From Hysterangium stoloniferum (taxonomy: Eukaryota; Basidiomycota; Agaricomycetes; Hysterangiales; Hysterangiaceae), in contig WHVD01000013.1 in assembly GCA_015178975.1 (NCBI GenBank), positions 1,178,001-1,242,000 on the forward strand: a DNA stretch of 64,000 bases, written 5' to 3'. How positions within the stretch are numbered: the first letter of the stretch is position 1; each line of letters starts with the position of its first letter. A program made the position numbers and the translations under genes. Positions 43,640 through 54,835 of this stretch are shown one piece after another. The notes under the pieces are model-generated. The model saw only the letters and a program-made list of their open reading frames with translations, was not told the origin of the DNA and did not search any database.

Positions 43640-46086
43640 CCTCAAACCAACTCTCATTTCTTCTGCCAGTTTTTCCTTAACCACAGACTCGTTACCTACA
43701 ACTTAGAATCAACAGTTCTTCTCAATTTCGCAATAATGTACGCTCTATTTAACGACATTTCGTGTTTTCTTCATGTGATATTTCCACCACCCTTCTAACA
43801 TGACCATTTTTCAGGGAAGACGCCCCTTATCCTAACCAGAGATTTTCTCCCCACGACTCATATGACCTGTGAGTTAGTTGTGTTAATATTGCGCAGCATG
43901 CTCATTAATTTTCATTTTTCTGGATTTTTTAGGCAAGGCCTATCTCGTCAATCGTCCCGTAGCCATGCTGCACACCCCGATTTTAATCATTTTCCGGGCG
44001 TCCACGGTGGAGCCCTGAATGCATTGGGGCAAGAAGATCCCTGTCAATGGTTTTTTTCACAAGGACCACCTGATGAAAGGTATCCGCTGGGTTCGATACT
44101 GGCGACACTAGTACCCAGTTCGTTTACCCTCCTGATTTATCGGGACTGGCACCCCCAAACGATTGGCTTGTTCCTTCAACACTGAATTCGCAGTACAACC
44201 AATTTGTTCCCTCAACCTTGAACTCGCGGTACAACCAAGATTTATACAGTGAAGATAGGTCCCGAATGAGGCTGGACAATATAATAGCAGGGCATGGTCT
44301 GAGGTAAGTTTTCGGGTGATGCGACATCTTGCAATTTTCCACATCTAACGCGCGATTATGTCATAGCTATGGCCAGCCTGTTCCTTCAGGGCTCAACTTG
44401 CCCTGCTACCAACATTTTCATACTAGCGAAGACAGGTCCCGAATGGGGTCGAGGATCACAGAGGTCCCGCTTTCAGCTCTACTGCCAGGAATTAATGAAC
44501 ATAGTTACCAGAGGTAAGTTCTCCGCACAGATACGACATATTACAAGATCTGACGCTCAATTTTATAGCAATTCCATGTACTCATGGATATCCCATTTCC
44601 CCAACACGAGCACCTCTTCGAGGTGGGATGTGACGCCTGACTACGGATCGTGAGTCTGAGACTTCTAGTTATCGTTATTTCATCTAACTACTTATTACAC
44701 CCGTAGCTTCCCGCAGAATACACGGATGCATTCTGCCGAATCTCATTCCTCACAGTGGGATCCGTCCCCGGATCCTATGGTGTTTCCAAGTGGTTGGGGG
44801 GCACCGTCCAACATGTTTCCAATGGGGATACTGCAGCAACCTCAATGCAATACGAGCATGCCCTCATATTCTTCACTTGGGAATGGCGGGTATGTGAGAT
44901 CTAATCTTAACTCAAAGGACCGCTGATGGCGCAGCTTAAATTTAGATTTTTCAATCCTAAAACTACTATGTCAGCTACCACCAGACCGTCTGATTCATTC
45001 TCCATATGCATGAATCCATGGAGCAAGACCGCTGCTGCTCCCGACTTTACACAAACAGGCCATTCTGTCAGGTGTGTTGTCTCTGACTGGAGCTTCACGG
45101 TAAATATGCTGATACTTGTGGTGTAGTTTGATGTCATTTCCAACTCTTTCACAGGAAGTGTCAAGAGAGCAGGCACCAACTGGCCATCGGCCATCGCTTG
45201 GGTTGACGGGGCGCACACGTATGGAGTATTTTATTGATTGTTGACAACAAATGACTAGTAAAATACAAACTCAGGCATGCACCCGCCAACCCGAATTTAT
45301 ACAACCTTGGTTCTGAACCACAGACAGAAAGTAAAAGCTTTACTGTCTGCGGAAACCAGAGCCCCAATAAAGAACGTGTCAGCGGGCATCTGCCTGCTGA
45401 CACTTTTATTTTTGTCCCACATGGGTCAAAACCGCAACACAAACCAAAGGCACACAATAAACATGCCAAAAGGGTCCTTTTAGGTCCCAAGTGTCCTCGG
45501 GGAATCGCACCAGCACATTTTCCTAAATCTTCCTCCCCCTCTTCCTCGTCTCCCACCTCCTCTTCATCCTCGGGAACTCACATTGAATTACGTTCATCAG
45601 AAGTGCCTTGTCCTTATGGGAACATGCACTGCAGAAAGACAGTGTGTAGTCTGGCGACCGTGTTGGACCACGCCCAGCGACACTGAGTGGTCCATGTTCG
45701 CGATGAGCTGCGAGCGATCAGAAATCATACAATCAAACTCTGCGATGGGCGCATTGTCACCACAAAGCACAAGCATCGGATAGCAGAGCAATATTTCACA
45801 CACTTCTGTCCGAATCCTGCCTGTCATCAAACCTAGTCAAGAGCAGACCAAGTCCGCACCCACATTAGGAACAGCCGCGAGTGCTCCTTGCTTGCATACT
45901 GTGGAGGTTGTAAGGGATGCGGTGAGTGCCAGAACTGCCTGGCAGGCGATGCACAGTGTCAGAACTGCAAAAAATGAGCGAAACTACGGCGGCAGTTCAT
46001 ATCTGGAGCATACCTCACGATCGCAAAAGAACTCGGGTATGTTCCTCCGGGACGATTGGATAGAATTTCTATCCTTGATGAGGAGG

Positions 46087-46341
46087 TGTTGAAATATATA
46101 GTCCCTAAGAAGAGCTCAGTCTCGTATAAGTATAACGGACTGAGGTTAAGCTATGTAGGTTATCCCTTTATATATTCTACATAAACAAAAGGACCATGTG
46201 CTCATATGTGAGACGTGTGGATGAGTGGAGCCTGATCATGACGACCGATCATGTTGTTACCACACCGGTATCACCGTTATTCAGACAGTCCCCAAATATG
46301 TTGACCCTGCCACATATATGCGGTGCCTTTTGTCTTCAACG
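46087..46341 (-). repeat. 3' LTR of copia I
   Basis: Plus-strand reading TGTTGAAATA...GTCTTCAACG. The final base differs from the partner LTR (A). It is bordered inside by a purine-rich stretch (minus strand GGTGAGGAGGAG) that fits a polypurine tract. Confidence 0.95.
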
Positions 46342-46378
46342 CTCCTCCTCACCGCAGTACTCCTCCTGTATTCTATAC

Positions 46379-49300
46379 CTATTGTAGGCCTAGGAGTCCT
46401 CGAAGTCGCACAAATTGTGGGCTCTCTAGTGCCTTAGTGAATATGTCAGCCAGGTTGTTCTTAGTGTTTATGTACTTGAGTTTTAGTGCTTCGGACTCTA
46501 CACATTCTCGAATAAAGTGGTATTTTATGTCGATGTGCTTGACTCGATCGTGTAGCAGTGGATCCTCTGAGAGGCAAATGGCGGCGTTATTGTCGCAATG
46601 GATTACTGTAGGGTCCCTAAAAGGGAGGTTAATACCAGAAAAGACTGACCGCAACCATGCATTTTCTTTTGTGGCAGTGAAGGCTGTGATGTACTCGGCT
46701 TCGCAGGAAGACGCAGCAACTGTTTTTTGTTTTCGGGCATTCCAAGACACGACGCCAGAGCCCAAGGAGAATGCAAACCCCCCCACACTCCTACGCGTGT
46801 CGAGGCAGTTGGCCCAATCCGAATCACTGTGGCCCACCAGCTGTATGGGGGAAGGGCCCCCAAGGTGGAGTTGCATGGTCCGAGTGCCTTTGAGGTAGCG
46901 TATGACCCGAACGGCAGCATTCCAGTGTTCGTATGAGTAGCAGTCAAGGTACTGGGAGAGTTGCTGGACAGCATAACAGATGTCGGGCCGGGTGGAAATA
47001 GCTAAGTAGAGGAGGGACCCAACGAGAGAGCGATATGGGAGTTTAGAGAGGTGCTCCTGATCATCTGGGGGAAGGGCAGATCGAAGGATGCGCCGCAATT
47101 TCAGGCCAGGGACCATGGGGATGGAGAGAGGAGAAGAGTCAGACTGGCCAAACTGGGAAATAATCCGATCGATAAGTGCAGTCTGGGAGAGTTTAACGGT
47201 GTGATTTGACCGGTCCCATTCAACCGCAATACCGATGACGAAACTGACTTCCCCAAGGTCAGAAATGGTCCAAGCTTCTCGCATCTGTGCTTTGAACCGT
47301 TCATTCTCAGCCTGGGAGGATGCAATGGACAAAAAGTCGTCCACATGGACAGCAGCGATTATTGTGCCCTGCGAGGTGTGGCGGTAATATATACATGATT
47401 CACTGGACAATTGTGTGAACCCCCATTCCACCATCTTGTCATGCATGGTCCGATTCCAGATGCGGCCAGCTTGTTTCATGCCATACAAACCCCGGATAAG
47501 ATGCCAAACCCAAGACTCCTTTCCTGCTTCTTCAAAGCCCACTGGTTGATACATGTATTATTGAGTCTCATCGTCAGGGAGTAGGCCATATAGGAAAGCG
47601 GTCTTGACATCAATCTGTTGTGCATCCCAACCAAAATGCGCTGTGATATGCAGGAGAAGTCGCCATGACTCCATCCGAGCTGTAGGTGAGGTCGTTTTAG
47701 TGTAATCCCAGCCATGAACCTGCTCGTACCCCCGAAACACCAGCCTAGTCTTGCGCCAAGTCACCTCACCTAGGGCATTCCGTTTGACATGAAAAACAGG
47801 CTTGCCCTTATGGATCTTGGTGCCCGAGGGGACATCAGACAGTGGAACTAACCTGTATACTCCCATACTTTTCAGAGACACAAGTTCCTCCTGGTAGCTG
47901 AGACGCCAAGCATCACCATGAGGTGAATCCCTGGCCTCCTCCCAGGTAAGTGGGTCCATCTCATAGGGCACTGAACCACTAGAGATCGCAGCTAATACAT
48001 CCTCATGGGACTTGGCCAGCCCCCCTGGCTCCTCTGTGTCCTCGGGAATGTCAGCAACATCTGCATGCAATTGCTGAAGAGCAAGGCGACGCTGTTCTTT
48101 CTGTGCACGCACATGGGCTGCACTGTCAATGGAGGCCTGGACAGCAGTAGCTACCCGGGAGGGGCGATCTGCAATGCACGTGGCTATGTGATTGGACCGA
48201 CGGATGTCAATATCAGTGGGCACAGGGAGTGCTGGGACAGGAGGGACAGGGGGTATCGAATCGGTACCTGGGATAGGGAGAGTTGGTGGCACATTGGAGG
48301 TACTAGGTGTAGGAATGATCGGCTCAGAGTCATCCAACGGCGGTGGTGAGGGGTTCATATCATGAGTTAATGGGATGTGCGGTGGTGGTAACATACCATT
48401 AGAGCCCGGGCGTGGCCTAATGTGGCCATCATGACTTTCAAGGAATCGCATGTGGTAAGAGACATAAATCAAATTCATCTTTGGGTCGTAGCATCGATAC
48501 GCCTTCATGTTGGGTTTGTATCCTAGAAGAATACATTCGATTGATCGCTCGTATACTTTGGGGTTATGTTTGCTGAGGATGAGGACGAATGCCCGACACC
48601 CCACCTCCCGTAAATAAGTGACATCCAGTGACTGGCCATGCCAAAGTTCCCAAGATGATCGTTTCTGAAGTTGAACTGTAGTAGTTTTTGCGTGTACATG
48701 AGTCGCAGTAAGGTAAAATTCCTCCCAAAATTGGGCAGGTAAGCCAGCATATATACACATAGTACGTGCCTTCCCCATTAAAGTACGGTGTATGCGCTCG
48801 ACACGGCCTATATGCGCAGATGTATAAGGTGCTGTGTATTCGTGCCGGGTCCCATGAGACTCGAGCCACTGTTGCATTTGATTACTTTTTAATTCGCCAT
48901 TGTCTGTCCTGTACACTCCGACTTTCAGGCCGGTCTCCACCTCCCGTGCACGTTCCCAGGTCTGGAGCGCCGGAAAAGCATCACTTTTATGGGTTAGTGG
49001 GATTGACCAGGGGTAATGTGAGTAATCATCAATAATATTCATAATATATAATGATCCTGTGTGGGATGCAACATCATTAGGACCTGCCAAATCCACCCAG
49101 ACCTTTTCCAAGCGCCTTGTAGCCTTATGCCCATCCCCCTGTGCTCTCACCTTGGGTACAGAATTTTTAGTCTGCTTTCCGAGGATGCAAAAATCACACT
49201 TGGGTGGATGCTGGTGAGTGGAGAGTGGCACACCTTTGATGAGACCATTTTTGACCATATCTAGGATGGATTGATAATTCACGTGACCCAAACAACGGTG

Positions 49301-50863
49301 CCATGTGGCAAGATCAGGATGGCCATGGGAGACGAAAACCTGGTCAGAGGCAGTAGGCTGTAATGTTAAGGAATATAAGTTCCTGTGGGGAAGTAGTGAG
49401 CCTTGCGCAATGGTTGCACCAGAAGGACTCGTGAGCCAGCATGAGGAATGACTGAAATGAGCAGTCACGTTGGAATCTCTAGTGATACACCTAACAGAGA
49501 TAAGTCAAACGGATGCAGTAGGGATGTAAAGAACATCACGGAGAATAATGTGGGTCCCATTCTCAATGCGAAGGCGAACATCGCCCAATCCGATAGCCAT
49601 GACTGATGACCCCCCCAGGCCTGTGACAGGGCGTGGGGATATGGTGCGTAAGGAGATAAAGTCGGTATGGTCTGGTGATACATGTATACTGGCACCTGTA
49701 TCGAGCCAGAAGGGGTGTGGAACGGGAGGTGAGCCGAGAAGGGGAGGGGCTGATGTGGCCAGCACTGATGTGGCCAGCGCCGATGTGCCCACTGGAGAAC
49801 TATGTAGGTTCCAATTTACGGTGACATGTGGGTTATCGTCGGTGGCTATCCATCCAGCATATTCAGCCTGATCAGAAGGCATCATCACCATGGCAGGCTC
49901 TTCAATCACGGTACCAGCGAAAGCTGCATCATTGGGTAGGGGCATGTCCATATATGTGGTAAAGACTTGACCATTCGCACCCGTGATGCTGATGGGGAAC
50001 TTACCTGCAGGTGCAGGTGTAGAATTTCTGGATTTCTTAGCTTCCAGATCCCTGCGCCGGGCAGCTTTGCCTTCTTCGATGCTTTTGCCAGCCATCCCCC
50101 CCCCAGCTGAAACACAGTACGCGATCGTGTGTCCCTGTTTGCGGCAATTCGGGTTGCTACAGGTAACAACAGGACGTTTCGGGGAAGTGGATTGTGTTGA
50201 AAGGGCGATGGCGTCCGCAGGCGCAGTACACTGGGTATCAGACGCAAGAAGGCGCTGTTCATTTTCGAGCAAGAGGATAATGTGAGTGGAAGTGTAAGGG
50301 GTAGATGCAGAGGACTCAGAAAGGTCTCATGTGATCAAGGAGCGTAAATGGGGAAAATCCCCAAGGGAGTTCAATAAGGCAATGCACTTAAAAAGGTCCT
50401 CAGTGAGCTGGCCCATCTCGAACGCACGGGAGATGGCACGGCATATTTGAGAGGCGGTAGTAGAGAGAGAGATCGACTTGGAACACTGGAGAGTGAGGGC
50501 CTCCTGGATCAGTTGCACCTGGCAAATGGGCCCCTCGTTCCGATGGCGAAGCAGAAGGGCATCCCAACAGGTCTTCGCACCCTGAATGGGCTCGGCGAAG
50601 TCCCACTCAGCCCTGGGTCGAGAGGATCAAGGCATGGGCGAGGCCATCATTTGCAGCCCAGTTCTGCATAGCAAGAGGATCGGAAGATACTGGGGAGGGG
50701 GCAGTGCCAAGGGCATAGGAAATGAGGCCAGTGACCGTGAGGTAGTGCCAAGCACTGTGGTACCATTCAGAGTAGTTTCCCAAATCCTTATCGAGCTTAG
50801 TATCTGCATAAACAACAGATGTGCGCAACAGAGGGATGGACGGGGTAGAGGCCAGCATAGACA
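46379..50863 (-). pseudogene. Copia I Gag-Pol polyprotein with few lesions
   Basis: ATG 50863 (MSMLASTPSIP). Gag runs to about 50170 and includes a knuckle CSNPNCRKQGHTIAYC (CX4CX4HX4C). The protease active site is WLDTGASIHVS (about 49690). The integrase has the zinc region HRCLGHVNY...CDFCILGK, then catalytic Asp in VWVDLAGPND, Asp in YRTDNGELKS and Glu in GRVERIHRTLMG. Reverse transcriptase (about 47900-47000) has KTAFLYGL and the catalytic HVDDFLSIA; RNase H has SDSDWAN and SSCEAEYI. The end is at 46379. Lesions: a frameshift near 50615 and stops at about 50326 (TGA), 49502 (TGA) and 47555 (TAA). The stops could each come from CGA or CAA by one C-to-T change. It otherwise looks full length for copia. 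Confidence 0.95.
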
Positions 50864-50907
50864 TGGCGGTGGGAAAAAAATTGGGTAAGTGTCTCAGTAG
50901 GGACAAA

Positions 50908-50918
50908 GGCCCATAACC
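50908..50918 (-). promoter_or_regulatory. Primer-binding site of copia I
   Basis: Minus strand GGTTATGGGCC directly abuts the 5' LTR end. This is complementary to the anticodon-loop region of initiator tRNA-Met (GGCCCATAACC contains the CAT anticodon), as in Drosophila copia, which is known to be primed by a half-tRNA. The tRNA match is from memory of the conserved loop. Confidence 0.7.
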
Positions 50919-51173
50919 TGTTGAAATATATAGTCCCTAAGAAGAGCTCAGTCTCGTATAAGTATAACGGACTGAGGTTAAGCTATGTAGGTTATCCCTT
51001 TATATATTCTACATAAACAAAAGGACCATGTGCTCATATGTGAGACGTGTGGATGAGTGGAGCCTGATCGTGACGACCGATCATGTTGTTACCACACTGG
51101 TATCACCGTTATTCAGACAGTCCCCAAATATGTTGACCCTGCCACATATATGCGGTGCCTTTTGTCTTCAACA
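50919..51173 (-). repeat. 5' LTR of copia I
   Basis: Plus-strand reading TGTTGAAATA...GTCTTCAACA, 255 bp. Differs from the 3' LTR at gatcGtg/gatcAtg, cacTgg/cacCgg and the last base. Confidence 0.95.
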
Positions 51174-51243
51174 GGAGGCACAGGAGCAGGAGCTCGAGGA
51201 ACGGAGTACCCTTGATGAAGAGGACGACGGCGGCATTGTATAA

Positions 51244-51849
51244 ATAGGACTGATATTTTTGTTTTATTATTTGGTTAATTATATCATTTGGCACTTGATG
51301 CCTCATTAGCGTTCTCTATGTGATCGATGGACAAGTCGGCCATGACCCACGCCAACATTGGTTGTATTGCAGTCGCAAGCTTCGGAAACGAAGGTTTGTG
51401 CACATGTGATCATAAATCTTTTCTATAACTCCAAAGACGAAATTTCATCGGATAGATGGTTATATTTATTGTCCAACATCGCGATTTCGGATGAGAAAGA
51501 AGGCACTAAGCTTTGACTAATGCCGCAAAATTGACTGCCGTGAGGCATCCAACGTGTCCGCTCGATAAGGCCAGACATAGTCCAAAAGCATTTCTAAATC
51601 TATTCGATTATCAGTCATGTAACACGAGTACGTGGCTTCTCGTGAGGGCCTCCGTTATTTGGTGACCATGTCAAGCTTACTCACGATTGTTTTCTATTGT
51701 TTCACTCGAAGATTAAGAACTGTTTTTCAAGTTGTTTTGCATCAACTATCTTATCCCTAGATTTTTTAAACCATCTCCTTTAGTCACCTTGTGGCAAACA
51801 AAATCCATTTCTTAAATTTCACCTCACTGAGAAGGATTTTGAGTGTCCC
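51244..51849. other. Downstream region of the host gene
   Basis: About 600 bp after the gene's final stop. A T-rich 3' flank (atatttttgttttattattt) may hold its poly(A) site. No element recognised. Confidence 0.4.
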
Positions 51850-53120
51850 CTACAGGGGATCAGCCCAGCAGTGGATGTCAATCTAAGAGAAGAGGGAAAA
51901 CCATAAGTTAACAAGTTAGTTAAGAACTTCAGTTCAATTCTTCAATTTTGTAGAAGTGAAGACGTGCTTGAGTATGAATACGGCGTGAGTTGGCGATCTG
52001 GTAATCTTTCAACTTGGAGGCAGGCAGGCTGGAATCCCATTGTCAATGAGATCACTGGTGGTCACACGAGTTGACAGGACCATGGTGTATTGTCTAGAAC
52101 TGAGATGGGATACAGGAGGTTACAGCGTACGGTAAGGAAAGAGAGAGAAAACTACCTAGGCTATATACATGTATGCTGTGGTCACATGCCAGAACAAAAG
52201 GAGTGGAACAAAGGAAACAAGAAACAAAAGGTGAACACATAACAAGGAGTGAACACATAACAGGAACAATGAGTGAAAGCATAAGACTGGGGCGCCAGGC
52301 TTACACTGGCTCCTTGCGTTTGTACGTCGCCTGGCTAAAGAGCGAACGGGGACGGCTACTTGGGAGAAGAATTCCACGAGCGTAGGAGGTGGGGAATTTA
52401 CTGCACTATGAATTTGTCTCCCTGGAAGATCATTGATTGGATGTATTTTCGAGATCATCTCCAATATGGCTGACGAAATGATTATCAGTTGATTGGGTTA
52501 ATTGGACCAGTCAATAAAAAATATTATAAAATTCCCATCGATCATCCTAATCTCAAACAATTTAATTATCACTGATCCTTATCACACTCAGTTCACCAGT
52601 AGCCGATAGAATCACAGATGCATAGGTGTTCTTGGAGATTATATTGTACTTCCTTCTTTCTCCCTTCCATGGAGGCGGGTGCTGCTGCGGTTCTCTGTCC
52701 TCATACTGGTGATCTAGAAGGGTAAAAGAAACGTAATCACACCTCATTGACTCAGATAGAGTCCCTAATGCTTACGGAATTGGGACCCTCTGACACGGCG
52801 TACTTGTGAGGGCAATACCATGGCTGTTACTAGAGGCCATTCCCGACCGTAAATTTCTACGCCCATTTAAACTTGAATGATGTCAGTATCAACGAATGAC
52901 ATTAGTCAGTCTGGCTAGTTTTTTCCTGTCCTGTACACCCGTAATCTGTTTGCTAGTTCCTCGAACAATACGACATGGCCCTATCAACCTGTGTTACTGC
53001 GGACTAGATTTAATCATCGACGGGCTTTATACACGATCGGATCAGGGTCGTAGACATCTAGTTCCGAAACTGTCAGTATCCTTCTAGTATCAGGGGGATT
53101 ATCTCTAGTTCAACAATTCC
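51850..53120 (+). repeat. Repeat L, copy II, with nested LTR H
   Basis: Matches 36220-37420 in the same orientation (for example aaaattcccatcgatcatcc at 52529 and 36627). At about 53125 it joins, in opposite orientation, to G copy II, so this locus has been folded by an inversion. Confidence 0.75.
52030..52305 (+). repeat. Solo LTR, family H (copy 2)
   Basis: 276 bp running TGGAATCCC...CCAGGCTTACA. The flanks caggc (52025-52029) and ctggc (52306-52310) fit a 5 bp target duplication with one change. Confidence 0.82.
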
Positions 53121-53129
53121 AACTTGATA

Positions 53130-54833
53130 TTAACGCAGTGTTATACCCCAATCCCAGATATTCCGCGCAGTATTGTGAAATGATAGTAAATTTCTCGCTG
53201 ATAACAATCTGGTGATTATTATTTTTTGCAAATATGGAAAGCGTAAAAAAAACGAGCTTGCAGGTGGGAAGGGACAATTGACACATATATTCAATCCAAG
53301 GCCCATGTTCGGAGGAGCAATTCTTCCGTTTGTAAGTGCCAAATATCCGGGAGGTATTTTTGCAGGTTCCTGATGATTCGCTGAAAGAAAAAGATCAACC
53401 TAATAACGAAGGCGATGATTTACTTGACGTCTGGGCCCATTTTACTACAAGTCAACCCCACACCCAATGCCAGGTTTCCCACTCTTAATTCACTCTCACA
53501 TTGTATGGATACATTATAATTGTTAAATTGAAATGCACTTCGATTCTTGTTTAATACTCCCCCTAACCGTTCGGTTATATTTCTATCACAGATATCTATA
53601 TCCTCCGAAGGGCCTCTAACTGGCTGTGACAATTATTGTGCCAAAATGTCTGTCCATTCAATACATCTTATGACTTATTAAAGTTTCAATTAAAATGAAA
53701 CTCAAGAAATAACTACCTAAGAGCCATATTAAGCCATGTGTCAAAGTACCTGAAGAGGCGCAGCTTATCGTAGATGTCTCACTTGGCTCGGATGACCACG
53801 AACGGTAACAGCTCATATAACCAGTGATATACAATGCAACTAATTCCACCCACCACTAGTCCTACTGATTAACCAGCCAAATCAGCTTGTAGTCTCGGGA
53901 AGTGAAATGTTTACGGTCTACGGCCTGCCAGAAGGCATGGTGACTGAGGTAAGTGGAAACCTGCTCCTCCATTTGCTTTAACTCTACCCCACCATCCTGT
54001 CCCTTTTCCTCCACGGAACCTTTGATGAAAAGCTTCTCGTGGAGGTCTAGGTGATTCTGTAAAGCGTTCTTTGTAGGAAAGACATCAACCCTTGACGAAT
54101 TCAGACACCCCTTCAAGGGACAGGTATACAAGGCAGCCAGCAGGATATCCCGCCTCTAGGTTGTATTTACAATCGAGTGGTTGGGTGCTTCATGTGGATG
54201 CATGAGGGCGACTTTCAAGTCGCTAAAGGCATGGACCCTAAGCCAATGGTTCACCAGCGGGTTTTGGGTGGTCAGAATGTCCCGACACAGCTTGCACTCC
54301 CTCTGGTCTGCCTGTGGATCAGCGGCGGTAATGAAGGTCACAAAGTCGGCGATGTCGGTTTTTTTCCACAATGGCGTAGGAAATACTGCGTTCGCTGCGG
54401 CGGCCTGGAGGAGCGATACCCTCACCGTGAAAGCACGGTGGATCGGGGTAGTGGGGTTCCTCTCCGGTTGAGGCTCGGTTGGGTGTGTGGGTGGGATAAA
54501 TGGGCGCCATTTAAGCGTGGTCATAGTTGAGGATACCTCCTCCGGCTCCCTCGCATCTCCCTCGCCATCTCCGTACATGGATCACGTTCCGTGGTGCCGC
54601 AGTTCGACGACATGGATCTGGCATGTTCTGAGTTATTATGTTTGGGGGAGCTGGGGTAGAGACATGAATTTGATAATAAACTTGTTAGCCAGTATATATT
54701 TATTTACGCAAACATAGGAATGTTTACCGTGTTAAGCTCTCCCCGTGTGCGAAAACATTTCCTTCGAAGGGCTCTTTGATACGCCCCAGAGTACACAACG
54801 TAGAGACCACAACGTCTGGCCTACCAGTGTGCC
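53130..54833 (-). repeat. Dispersed repeat G, copy II (minus), truncated
   Basis: Inverse of 59300-61020 of copy III, with the C2H2 ORF and the region after it. At about 54833 it is fused to a copia integrase fragment, so the 5' block of G is missing. Confidence 0.8.
53862..54620 (-). pseudogene. Two-finger C2H2 protein of repeat G (copy II, broken)
   Basis: Homologue of the intact ORFs at 34726 and 59568. A short duplication near 54555 (gagggag repeated) shifts the frame close to the start. In the conserved TTQRRD the Gln codon is now TAG (about 54156), a single C-to-T change. Both fingers are otherwise kept: ECKLC...HWLRVH and TCPLKGC...NHLDLH. The tail RDYKLIWLVNQ ends at 53862. Confidence 0.8.
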
Positions 54834-54835
54834 TT

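Larger units (their letters stand above)
46087..51173 (-). mobile_element. Copia element I, complete, inserted in the host gene
   Basis: 5087 bp with 255 bp LTRs (46087-46341 and 50919-51173) that differ at only three positions, about 1%, so it is young. The target duplication ggagg is perfect (46082-46086 and 51174-51178). Coding is on the minus strand in copia order: Gag, protease, integrase, reverse transcriptase, RNase H. A sister solo LTR sits at 42146-42440. Confidence 0.97.
43736..51243 (+). pseudogene. Ten-exon host gene for a C2H2/Cys-rich protein, split by a copia insertion
   Basis: Exons, all joining in frame: 43736-43761, 43815-43868, 43933-44079, 44112-44303, 44367-44513, 44569-44649, 44707-44889, 44946-45099, 45155-45201, 45275-46086, then 51179-51243 past the copia element. 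Total 636 codons including the stop TAA at 51241. Donors GTAAGT/GTGAGT/GTATGT and branch points such as CTAAC support most introns; the 32 nt intron 44080-44111 and the GTTGAC donor at 45202 are weaker. Exons 4 and 5 share VPSTLN- and SEDRSRM-like repeats. The last exon has a Ser-rich stretch, finger 1 (45609-45683, C-x6-C-x12-H-x3-H), finger 2 (from 45807, CPNPAC...RADQVRTHIRN), a Cys cluster (CGGCKGCGECQNC, about 45910), the segment LTIAKELGYVPPGRLDRI and an acidic end (LDEEDDGGIV). In-frame stops at 45684 (TGA), 45834 (TAG) and 45975 (TGA) precede the copia break. Probably a former nuclear DNA-binding protein; the family is not recognised. Confidence 0.8.

Noticed and set aside
45277..45483. 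Start of a separate gene at ATG 45277
   Set aside because: Another frame in the same stretch continues into the Ser-rich linker and zinc fingers and joins exon 9 in phase.
44907..45556. Minus-strand ORFs of 103 and 131 codons opposite the host gene
   Set aside because: The plus strand has a consistent set of splice sites and in-frame exons with zinc fingers; the minus ORFs cross intron boundaries and have no motif.
48005..48349. Plus-strand 114-codon ORF in copia I
   Set aside because: Antisense shadow of the integrase to reverse transcriptase linker.
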